A stretch of DNA of 64,000 bases from Trichobilharzia regenti (taxonomy: Eukaryota; Platyhelminthes; Trematoda; Strigeidida; Schistosomatidae). This document shows positions 55,363 to 64,000 of the stretch, one piece after another (the stretch's first letter is position 1; each line of letters begins with the position of its first letter). The stretch is from the NCBI GenBank assembly GCA_944472135.2, contig OX235262.1, positions 53,478,440 to 53,542,439 of the forward strand, read 5' to 3'. The notes beneath the pieces were generated by a model that was not told the origin of the DNA, did not search any database, and saw only the letters and a program-made list of their open reading frames with translations. Both the position numbers and the translations under genes were made by a program.

Positions 55363-56196
55363 AACTTCTATATGGACATTAGAAAAAAGAGAACACGAAG
55401 TTCAGCAAAGATGCCGATCTTTTCGGCGATTTCATTCTCAAAAGCTGTGCAAAAGCATTTGTATAGATTATTTTACATGGATACAATTATTATTTGTTTA
55501 ATTTCACATATTAACGAAGGTGATAATAATTTTCTACTTGATATGAAAGTTTGAAGGTACGAATATAGATTACAAGGGGCTTAGAGACAAGATTTCATAG
55601 GATTACAAAATAGTTACAACGTATGCAAAAATTAATATTTGATAACTGGAGAAATAATTTTAAGTCAAATAGAAGGTGATAATTGTTTTCAACTTGGTAG
55701 GAATTACAAGAGGCTTAGAAACACAGGGATAGAACCAACCATTTTGGATATTTACGATTAGAAATACAGCTCTCGAAAAATTCCAGTTTGCATTAACTTC
55801 GGCAAGTTTGACAGAGTAACGTAGAAACCCGTTGAGCTCCTGCGTTTCTAAGCCTTCTGTAATTCATATCAAGTTGAAAACAATTATCACCTTCTATTTG
55901 ACTTAAAATTATTTCTCCAGTTATCAAATATTAATTTTTGCATACGTTGTAACTATTTTGTAATCCTATGAAATCTTGTCTCTAAGCCCCTTGTAATCTA
56001 TATTCGTACCTTCAAACTTTCATATCAAGTAGAAAATTATTATCACCTTCGTTAATATGTGAAATTAAACAAATAATAATTGTATCCATGTAAAATAATC
56101 TATACAAATGCTTTTGTACAGCTTTTGAGAATGAAATCGTCGGAAAGATCGGCATCTTTGCTGAACTTCGTGTTCTTTTTTTTCCAACTTCTATAT
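55363..56196. mobile_element. Long hairpin (MITE-like) element with 11-bp flanking direct repeat
   Basis: Arm 1 (55374 to ~55726) and arm 2 (~55840 to 56185) are inverted copies of ~345-350 bp, with only scattered differences by eye, around a ~113-base loop. AACTTCTATAT occurs directly on both sides (55363-55373 and 56186-56196), as expected of a target-site duplication. Ends start GG and an A-rich stretch before AGAACACG. No transposase. Each arm also holds a shorter direct repeat (GAAGGTGATAAT twice). Two matching 60-codon frames, one per arm, are mirror images and probably not genes. The long TIR with an 11-bp duplication suggests a Mutator-like non-autonomous element; this is inference. 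Confidence 0.8.
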
Positions 56197-56644
56197 ATTG
56201 TGTGCTTTTTAAGTTAAATTGTGCATCGATGGCATTATATTGGTGCACTTTTGTCAGAACATCTTGCCTGATACTGAAATCTACGCAATGTAATGGAATT
56301 AAGGAGGAAGTAGGTTCAAAAGTTAAACGTCTATTATTGAATTGTCATGGAATCATGGTGGTATATTTTGGCCTATTTAATGAAACGCCCTAATACCCAC
56401 CGCATATCAGTGACGCCACTTCCAAAAGAAGAATATACCACATAACCGCATTGAAATAGGTAGAAGAGTTGAGAATGAATTAATTTCGCTTCATATATTT
56501 TCCAAAATTTTCATCACCAGTTAGAGGTTACAACGAATTATAGCGCCTTCACAAAATCGTTATACCTTCAAATCTCTTATTTAAAATTAGATTGGTTTTG
56601 ATTGACAAGTGGTTTAGGTTTCAACTAATAATAATAATAATTTT

Positions 56645-56872
56645 TCCTTCACGTTCCGCAGTGGAACATAGGGCTTCAAGCCAGTGGCTTGAAGTTTCTG
56701 TAGAAGTGTTTATTTTTTTTATAGGATGGGGTTGCTAGCCTCATGCCCAACCTTTCCTCTTTAGCAGTCTCATTATGAGTTTAGCGAGGTAAAGGAGTGC
56801 GTCGGCCGGGAGTCGAACTCCGGACCATGAGCATGGTCGGCGAGCGTCCTAACCGCCGTGCCACCGACTCAA
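56645..56872 (-). mobile_element. Family D1 tRNA-headed SINE
   Basis: On the minus strand: head GTCGGTGGCACGGCGGTTAG, box GGAGTTCGACTCC, body TTAGCGAGG complement, GGGCATGAGGCTAGCAACCC, palindrome around CTTCAAGCCACTGGCTTGAAG, 3' end GCCCTATGTTCCACTGCGGA. Well preserved. Confidence 0.85.
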
Positions 56873-56877
56873 CTGAG

Positions 56878-57263
56878 TGACAAAAATCTAACCCTGAATT
56901 TTCCCATTTAACCAGATAACCTTTGGATAAATCGACAACAACTAATTTTCTTTTCTTCATATGGATCGGTTTATCAGTTATAAATTTTGTCAAACACTTG
57001 TGTTGCCCAGGAGTAAACATTTCATCTCCACTGCTGTGCCGACATAAACCTAAATAAAATAGGGACTCAATAAATCCGAGAAGGTACACGGTGCACGTCA
57101 GATGAAAATCTCCTGATGAAAACAATACACGGAGAAAGATTTTTTTTGGACATTCAACAGGTCCAGCATCTCGTTCCACCTTCTTTATAATTATAATCAT
57201 TAATGATGCTAAGAAATTCCTCGTAATTATAATTTCTGAATAGAATATTTTCTTCATTCCCAT
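56878..57263 (-). other. Unexplained open reading stretch next to a D1 SINE
   Basis: About 125 codons are open on the minus strand, running directly into the D1 SINE. They include GDFHLTCTVYLLG, LCRHSSGDEMFTPGQHKCLT and KRKLVVVDLSKGYLVKWENS. The composition is more protein-like than other stray frames here. Possible splice acceptors exist (TTTTATTTAG before GTTTATG), but their phase does not fit between the 57574 and 47832 exons in this frame. It may be an exon of something else, a dead gene fragment, or chance. I do not call it a gene. Confidence 0.25.
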
Positions 57264-57573
57264 ATCTGAATAAATATTTAGTCGGATGAGAGGGAAATAT
57301 CTTATTCTTTAAATTATTATTTTAGGGATTTCTATCTTGTGATTTTATGTCTACGGACACATCAAAGGATATTTTCTCAAACTACGCCTGTAAGAAAATC
57401 TGCGGTATGCTTAAAAACTTTGTAGTCATAAACCCGGAAGTATTGAAAATCTCAACAAATACCATGACATCAGTATATTAAATAAATCAATAAATCCAAA
57501 AACAGAATTGCCTAGGATAGACGAAATATTGTTTGAATCAGATGTAAAAACCTAGAGTTTACTATAAACTTAC

Positions 57574-57718
57574 TTTAATTGATACGTCATTTGACAGAAT
57601 GTTCTATTGCTGCATAGTTCATCTAACTGTCTCAGTATTATGTTATTTGAAGGAATATACTGACAGGGAGCGGTGATCCTGTTGATCCAAGTGAAGCAAT
57701 CGTAGTTGATAACTTGAG
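57574..57718 (-). CDS. Internal coding exon of an unrecognised Cys-rich secreted-type protein (first exon seen)
   Basis: On the minus strand this 145-nt block is preceded by a pyrimidine-rich acceptor ending TTTCTTTTCAG and followed by the donor GTAAGTTT. Only one of three frames is open. It starts with two bases of a split codon and encodes 47 residues beginning QVINYDCFTW, with four cysteines and one N-glycosylation sequon (NRT). It ends in phase 2 (AA), which the first base of the 47832 exon completes as an Asn codon, creating an NDT sequon across the junction. The phase match with the next exon is the main evidence that this is real coding sequence. Upstream exons were not found to the right; the previous exon must end one base into a codon. 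The family is not recognised. The cysteine and sequon density suggests an extracellular domain, which is inference. Confidence 0.75.
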
Positions 57719-58039
57719 CTGAAAAGAAACAAAAAATTCCAATTTAAGAAATGACTGTTTTGAATCTTGCATTCAATCATTTATTAAACAAACATAGATC
57801 TTGAATGCATATTTGAATATATCAGTTATATTTCCACCTTGAAATGCTCCAACATAGAGCGGTGTTCACTTTTGCGCTTTGGGCTGCCATGTATACACAT
57901 TAAAATGGCTGTGTGATCTATGTATAGACGATTTACCAATAAGACATTACCGACTACTGAAAATAAACCACAAATCATAAATATCTACCAGCTTGCATAA
58001 GTGTCCGACTCAAAAGTGAATCTAAGACCGCATAAAAAA

Positions 58040-58980
58040 TACCTAATTATTGTTGACTGTGTCAGTGGGACACAAGAAGACAGGGATATCCTGGACCGAC
58101 GTGAAGAACCTAGAAGACCTGGATTTCGCACGTGGATGATTTATGTTTGATGTCACACAAAATCGAAGACTTACAAGCGAAAACCGACAAACTGGTCGAA
58201 GAAGCAGACAGTGAACACATGACTCCATGTGAACATAGACAAGACGGAGGTTATGAAAATAACCAACCACCAACAACAACAGCAACATCCAGCGTCAATC
58301 ACCATCAACGGGAGGGATTTGAAAGAGGTTACTTCATTCACGTATCTAAGGAATATTGTTTCAACTACAGGAGGAACGGAAGAAGACATCAAATCGAGAA
58401 TCGGGAAGATGAGAAACACATTCATCAAACTGAAATCATTCTGGAAACCTTCGTCACTCAGCATCAACAACAAAATTCCGTCAGATTTTCAATACAAACG
58501 TCAAGTCAGTCAGTTCTTCTATACGAATCAGAAACTTGGCGGGCGGGTCACAAAGAATATTTCCAACAGCCTGTTGCAGACATTTATCAACAACTAACTG
58601 TCTTCGCTCTATACTGAAGATCAGATGGCCGGGCCGGAAAGAATTATCAACAAGAAACTGGGGCCGAGAACAAACAAAACAAAAACCAATCGCCAACCAA
58701 CAAATGTGCAGGAGAAAGTGGAAATGGACTGGACAATCGCTGAGGAGACCGCTGGGTGACATCACGCGTCAGGCAATCGCTCGAGTGGAACCCGAAAGGG
58801 AAGTGGCGTGTGGGACGTGAGTGCAAGGGTGATGTGGAGGAGATCGTGTGAAGAGGAGTTGAAACAGTATGGGCTAACATGGATGCAGGTGAAAAGTACA
58901 GCAGAAGGAAGACAGAATCAAGTGGAGAAGTTCAGTTGAAGCCCTATGTTCCACAAGGAACCCAAGGGAACAATAATAAT
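58040..58980 (+). pseudogene. RTE-type (SR2-like) LINE, RT motif C to 3' end, several frameshifts
   Basis: DLDFA is followed by a 4-bp insertion (CGTG, 58131-58134) and then DDLCLMSHKIEDLQAKTDKL, so the catalytic FADD is split. A frameshift leads to NIDKTEVMKITN, TINGRDLKEVTSFTYLRNIV, STTGGTEEDIKSRIGKMRN. Further shifts give VLLYESETW, then SLLQTFINN, CLRSILKIRWPGRK, CRRKWKWTGQSLRRPLGDIT. The 3' end is GAAGCCCTATGTTCCACAAG, CCCAAGGGAACAATAATAAT. RTE elements encode an AP-endonuclease plus RT; only the C-terminal half remains. Confidence 0.88.
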
Positions 58981-59399
58981 TATTATTATTTTTGAGTACC
59001 AAACTAAGGCAGCCCCCTATGTATTAAATGATGACTTCATGATGACAGTACATAAATCGAATGAAACTGATAGTTTCAGATCCAAAATATCAAGACTGGA
59101 AAAAGATCTTCTTAGGATCTGAGTTCTCCCATCCCTAATCTCAAAAAATCTTATTTATACATTCATTTTCTGTCTTTAGTAACTTAGCGTATTACAGCTG
59201 ATAATAAATATTGACGTCGACTTCAATTTAAATTCTTCGTCTTGTCATCTTTGACTTCAATGCAGCGCTGTGAAACATTGACGACTTAAAGTGATAAACA
59301 ATTTATCAGAACGTCTTGATTCCATTCAACAATCATTTCAGTGAAAAAAGTTGAAGTTACGAAGTGGCTACGAGACTTGTAGAAATTCTTAAATGTTCT

Positions 59400-60135
59400 C
59401 ATCATTAATATTTGAACAAGACATATAAGCGAACATTGTCGTTGTTCTCAATTAGATCTTCTTCAGGCCCTACACTGATTTACTTGGATTTATATATAAA
59501 TATTTTAACCAATGACAGTGATTTTGTGGATCAAATAATAATAATAATGTGAAAAATGTTTTGATCTCTTTAATAATGATGATTATAATGATCACAAACT
59601 AAAAATAATAATAATATTAAAGTTTATGCAGATGGCGATAAGGATAACGAAGATAGTAATATGTATTTAGATAAAGTAATAAGAAAACGTAATTTGCTTT
59701 ATGTAAATTCATAAAGGTAGTAATATGTGTATCCTTAAACAATTCAATAAATAAATTAGTTCAAATCTTAAAAGTTGCGTAATACTAATGGTGAAGTGGA
59801 CAGATAATCAGACTTTAAATAAGTATCATAAAAGTTGAAAGGAAATGGGAAATAAGAAAGGGTGGGAAGGTTTTACGTAAACTTTACCCAGGCCAAGGGG
59901 GAGACAATGAAACAACAAACTTCTTTTGCATACAAAAACTAGGATTGTTTTCTCGAATTTTGGCATAGCTTCGGCTGTGTGTAAAAGGCGGACTCGAATT
60001 TCAGTCAGAAGGCTCGATAGAATGCGATAGTTAACTTTGAAGGCACTACTTCTATCCACTTGATGACCGCTAACAATCAAATGAGCGAAACTAGAACTTT
60101 TTACACACTTCAACTGGCCTTTTCCCAACATCGTA
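59400..60135 (-). pseudogene. Retroelement 3' fragment with GIY-YIG-type C-terminus (second type)
   Basis: The minus-strand frame has SSSFAHLIVSGHQVDRSSAF, KVNYRILSSLLTEIRVRLLH and TAEAMPKFEKTILVFVCKRS, matching the AHLxxSGH-x(n)-AFKVxYRI-x(n)-RxLHTAEAxxI part of the copies at 15.2 and 29.2 kb. The nuclease YIG segment is missing. The 3' non-coding tail (59400-59820) carries AATAATAAT runs and resembles 28680-28900. Confidence 0.6.
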
Positions 60136-62199
60136 GTCCCGTATATTCAGTTACTTAAAATACTCACAAAAAATCTAGAACAGTAGAAATTAACACTTGG
60201 CTGAAAATATAATTTCAAAGTTTTATAATGCTGATAATGATGATAAAGTAGCGTGGACATTCAGCGGAAAATGATAAATGAAAGTTCCAACAACAACAAC
60301 AACTTAAACGTCAGAAACCCCCTTAGAATCAAACTGTTTTCAAAATTTTTAGTCTTCCTAACTAATTTTCCATAACTCTAATCTGTCTAGTCTACAAATA
60401 GTACCAAAAGTAAACAGTCAACTGGTAAATCTTGTCCCAGCCAATATTTGTCACTACTTTGGTGGCCTATATAGCTTAGATTTTTAAAATAGATATTTTT
60501 GCGTCATTACTGAGAAATTCCAATGAATTTTTCCGTTGATTTGATAGTGATTGGAATACAGTTTTAGAAATTCCCTTTGGACACCTAACAACAACACGTT
60601 TACTTGGGTATTTTTATAAACACTTTTTGAAAAACAGAACAGGTGGTGAGTGGGTGCTGCTATACTACTAGTAAACGACATATGATAAATCTACTCCACG
60701 ATCAACTGCTTTGTCTGATTCAGTTTTAATGAAGTTAGTGCTATATTCTGGTTTACTACAAACACAGATTGTCTGTTCGGTATATTTTGAGGCATTAAAA
60801 TATGCTTTGAACCTGATAAAAATGAGTTATCTGCACTTAATCGTATTCCGATTGGAAACTAGGTAGTTACAATTGTTCTCTGTCTAGTCGTTTGTTTCAT
60901 ACGAACTTAATTTTATTAGTTCTATCAAACTTGACTGACAGAAGTCAGTCTGAGTCAAACAAAGGACTAGACACATCACAATGGCTACTGCCCTGTGTTC
61001 AATCAAAGCATCCATTACTATCCTACAGGAGGTGTGTCGCGAGACCGAATAGCTCTGACTTGAGCACTGGTTGACCCGGGTTAGAAACTCAGAGGGGAGA
61101 TTAATTCCATTGAGACAGAGGTTACACCGAATTGGTGAAGTCCGAGGCTTCCTGCCGACTGCCTTCAATCATCTAGAAGCACTTATTCATATCAGCAAGA
61201 ATTTGTTTCATATCGCCTTAAATTTTGTCAAAAATAACCGTAGAATATGCATACATATATGTGCGTATGAATACAACGTGTTGAATTTTATCTAGAATGC
61301 AGAAAAACCATTTACTTTGTTCACTGTGATTCATAGTAGGTTATAAGTCAATGTCAATCATTTCAGAAATTAAGATAACTCGATTTTTCTTATTTAATAA
61401 GCAACAAGCGCCCTGTATAACTGACCTACAGCTATAATCAATGTGTAGTAGGTGTTAACATGCCTAGCTAAACGTCGATCAAAAATACATATTTTCCGAC
61501 TATTTTATCTTTCTTTGCTTTAATACTGTCACTCAGGTCTTGTATGAATTAAACGATGATGATTAAGACCAAATAAATACTAGAATAGAAATACTTTAGA
61601 CATGAAGGCTAAAAATGTTCACATTATTTTAATAAACAACCTGATATGGGTGTTCTGTTAAGGTCTACTGAACTATCTCTCAATAACATACCAGTATGAC
61701 AAAATAAAAAAAACACCTGGGAGATTAGATTTACTTTGAGATGTATACATTAACAAAAGTTGTCTAATGTTGTTTCTTTTGACAAAAATAGCTAAGACGC
61801 TAAGATAGTATGGAAAGCTTGGATATTATGTGCAACATAAACAACAGATGGAACTTGTTATGACTGATATTTTTGAAATAATCGGCCAGCTGGGAATGTT
61901 ATAGTTCACACTTTGTCCAGATCATCTCAACGCTTTTAATAGAAATCAAGTTTTCATAATATGCAACAACAAGGATAAGAATAAAAAGATAGATAGACAG
62001 CCTTTGGGTTCAAAAAAATATTTATGCAAAGCTCCACTTGTTAAAGTTTCTCTTCTTCATGTTATTGGTCGGTAACTATTGTCCCACTGGCCATTAGAAT
62101 GGACAATTCGACGACCTCATAAGACTGACCTGATACTATTTGTCTGATTTTGGCTAGAGTAGAAGCTAGGATGTGCTTTCTGCTTTATTTGAGACTCAT
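60136..62199. other. Unassigned sequence around one family C copy
   Basis: 60136-60919 and 61181-62199 were searched on the minus strand for exons upstream of 57718. No acceptor/donor pair with an open frame ending in phase 1 was convincing. ACAACAACAACAACAA occurs at 60290. Confidence 0.4.
60920..61180 (+). mobile_element. Family C repeat with foldback flank, ribozyme lost
   Basis: CAAAGGACTAGACACATCAC, CTACAGGAGGTGTGTCGCGA, the head GACCGAATAGCTCTGACTTG, box CCGGGTTAGAAACTCAGAG and the tail GAGGCTTCCTGCCGACTGCC place it in family C. The hammerhead segment has been deleted or scrambled. Confidence 0.6.
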
Positions 62200-62290
62200 G
62201 GGCTGCATTAGCTTGCATCTACAGTGAACAGGACTCGAACCTGTCACGCGTCGATTCGAAACGCCAAAGTGCTTACATAGTTTTAGATCA
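62200..62290 (-). repeat. tRNA-like sequence with consensus B box, probably a family A head
   Basis: On the minus strand, GTAAGCACTTTGGCGTTTCG then CAGGTTCGAGTCCTG. The B box GGTTCGAGTCC is perfect and the preceding arm resembles the family A CTGGCGTTTGAAAC region. No plausible full cloverleaf or A box, so not called as a tRNA. Confidence 0.4.
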
Positions 62291-62869
62291 TAATTGTCAT
62301 ATTATGGATTTTTGATGCATATAACGCGATTAAAATGCTTTTATATAAGATCATCCTGAATGATTAACCTTTTAATAATGTTTACTTTAGGCAGTCATCT
62401 ACTGAAGGTTGCAATTAACTAGGCTATGGCTTGCAGATAAGTGATTTTAGGCTTTATGATAAACTGATGGATTTTTGCAAATAAAGAGAGGGGGAGGGTT
62501 TATACTAGGCACACACTTTAATCATAATGTAAACTGTTGTAGATGAAAAAGAAATGCCAAAATGAAATTTTGTTTAGTCTATATTTTACAATGATTATTT
62601 AACGAGAAGAAATAAAGATGATCAGTGGAAAAATGCAGTAATTGTTTGTGTTGCATACAGAATTAATGAGAGTATAAGCATATGAAATAGGTAAAAAAAA
62701 GTTTTGATAACCGTACTATATGATTTTTATCAGTACCACATTAGACACTATACAATGACAGTATAATTGGCATTTAATTGAAATCAAATAAAATGGCTGC
62801 CTTAAAAGTGATTCAAATGAAATATAGTGAAAAAGTATTACCTAGTTTTGCATAAGATTAGTTTTCAAG

Positions 62870-63215
62870 CATTGGTTTTGTAGGGATTTTGTTTGATTGC
62901 ATTGAGAGTTTCACCATGAGCTGACATTAGTTAGAGAACCACTGGAAAACCTAGGAGTACTGGACAGCTGTTTCGCCATAGTTTGGGACCCTTCATCAGC
63001 ACACACCTACCAACGAAGTTCGAACCCAGGATCTTCTGGTTACAAGGCGAGCTCGTAGATTACCGAACCACTGGGTTACGATCCAAGGGTTCTTGAATTC
63101 GAACTTCTGCCGATTCATGACATAGCGCAACCATTTCACAATGTCTTCTTTGATGAGTTACTGCCTCATCTTCAATCTGCTGTACCCTACTGGTCACGGC
63201 TTCCCACCAGAACCT
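62870..63215 (-). mobile_element. Family B tRNA-headed hammerhead repeat
   Basis: Tail complement TTTTGTAGGGATTTTGTTTG, GGTTAGAGAACC-like TTAGTTAGAGAACCACTGGA. The minus-strand hammerhead at 62957-63002 has GTGCTG with ATGAAGG (C3 to A, A9 to G), GAAA, a perfect ACAG/CTGT helix III and GUC. Box GGGTTCGAAC complement at ~63015. Beyond the head, ATTCATGACATAGCGCAACC to CTGCTGTACCCTACT (63105-63195) is the complement of the region just upstream of the 14.5-kb copy. Confidence 0.75.
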
Positions 63216-63249
63216 CAGGTTAACTGCCTGAATAGGGCCAGTCGTTAGT

Positions 63250-63500
63250 GAGCATCAGATTAGTTTTAAAGTATTGATTTTGTAGGGATTTTTTTGATTG
63301 CATGGAAGATTTCATCATGAGCTGACATCAGTGGCTCTATGGTCTACGAGCTCGCCTTGTAACCGGAAGGCCCTAAGTTCGAACCCCGGTGGGTGCATAC
63401 TGCTGAAGAATCCCAAACTGGGCCGAAACTGTTGTCCAGTACTCCTAGGTTTTCCAGTGGTTCTCTAACTGATGTCAGCTCATAGTGAAATCCTCCATGA
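63250..63500 (+). mobile_element. Family B hammerhead repeat with inverted ends
   Basis: AGATTTCATCATGAGCTGAC (63310) at the left is inverted against GTCAGCTCATAGTGAAATCC (~63474-63493) at the right. Between them are the head GTGGCTCTATGGTCTACGAG, box AAGTTCGAACCCC, the hammerhead (63397-63442) and the tail GGTTTTCCAGTGGTTCTCTA. It lies 35 bases from the 62.9-kb copy in opposite orientation. Confidence 0.78.
63397..63442 (+). ncRNA. Family B hammerhead ribozyme, core intact, weak helix II
   Basis: Helix I ATACTG/CAGTAC (5 of 6 pairs), CTGAAGA at 63403-63409, GAAA at 63425-63428, GUC ending at C63436. Helix II ATCC/GGCC has lost its first two pairs, including the important 10.1-11.1 pair, and helix III ACTG/TTGT has a mismatch. 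Invariant core bases are all present; activity is possible but doubtful. Confidence 0.55.
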
Positions 63501-64000
63501 GAATAATTTTTCTCAAATATAAATTTAGTGGCATGAGCAGGATTGCCAGAGTCTATGAAATTCTCATTCATTATAGCCACTTTAAATCCAACAACTCGAA
63601 AAGTACTTTAAGTTGCTAAGTTTCAGATTTCATAAACACAGATACTGTCTATTCACAGCGATAACTTAGATTCTGAAAGAGCAGACTAGCGTACTGTACT
63701 CTGTCAGTAAAATGAGATGAATTAAATAAAACACACAGGCTTATCTGTTCCCAGTTTCAGCAATGAGGACTCATTACTGTCAGTATTAATCATCAATTAT
63801 TTGTTCACCTAATGGCTACGTAATTTCATGAAATTTGCCTTTAGGTATCTAGCTTTAAGCTATCTAAAATTCTATCATTAATAAATTAAAAAGGCTAAAG
63901 TTTTCCCTATTGAAGAGGCAAGACCTTAAAAGTTACACTCATAGTTGTGAAAGATACTCAGTTAAATATATTTTTAATCCGTGATGCAATGAATTTAGAT

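Noticed and set aside
55372..56248. Two matching ~60-70-codon frames with the same peptide
   Set aside because: They are the two arms of the inverted repeat, so identity follows from the hairpin; no evidence of coding selection.

Overview
This AT-rich eukaryotic window looks like genome sequence from a blood fluke (family Schistosomatidae) or a close trematode relative. The main reason is a family of tRNA-headed repeats carrying a hammerhead ribozyme whose helix I and helix II match the schistosome SM-alpha (Smα) satellite hammerhead. RTE-type (SR2-like) and jockey/CR1-type LINE fragments, Penelope-like elements (PLEs) with GIY-YIG endonucleases, and very large introns agree with this. I cannot assign the species. 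There are no bacterial genes, operons, CRISPR arrays or functional tRNA/rRNA genes.

One host gene is supported, on the minus strand. Three exons, at 57574-57718, 47676-47832 and 26594-27049, have consensus splice sites and reading phases that match each other. They are followed by a stop codon and an AATAAA signal. Together they encode the last ~250 residues of an unrecognised protein that is cysteine-rich and has nine N-glycosylation sequons. The introns are about 9.7 kb and 20.6 kb, so much of the window is intron of this gene filled with transposons. Upstream exons were not found and may lie beyond the right edge.

The rest is mobile-element debris. (i) Three tRNA-headed repeat families, here A (SM-alpha-like), B and C, each contain a hammerhead with the same layout: perfect or near-perfect helix I, CUGANGA, a 4-bp helix II, GAAA, a loop-less palindromic 4-bp helix III, and a GUC-type cleavage site. 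Many copies sit in foldback (inverted-repeat) structures. (ii) Two tRNA-headed SINE families without a hammerhead, D1 and D2, share a head but have different tails. The D1 tail matches the 3' end of the RTE element. (iii) RTE fragments lie at 13.0, 16.0-16.8, 33.0, 34.8, 51.1, 53.3 and 58.0-58.98 kb. (iv) LINE reverse-transcriptase fragments lie at 35.1-36.1 and 52.6-53.1 kb. (v) A PLE with YVDD and GIY-YIG motifs and ~100-bp inverted ends lies at 43.3-44.75 kb, and a PLE fragment occupies 1-260. (vi) Three fragments with a second type of GIY-YIG domain lie near 15, 29 and 60 kb. (vii) An 812-bp near-perfect hairpin flanked by an 11-bp direct repeat lies at 55.37-56.19 kb, inside the first identified intron. 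(viii) Several (AT)n microsatellites are present.

All alignments were made by eye. Element boundaries are approximate (often ±20 bp) unless a splice site or codon fixes them.
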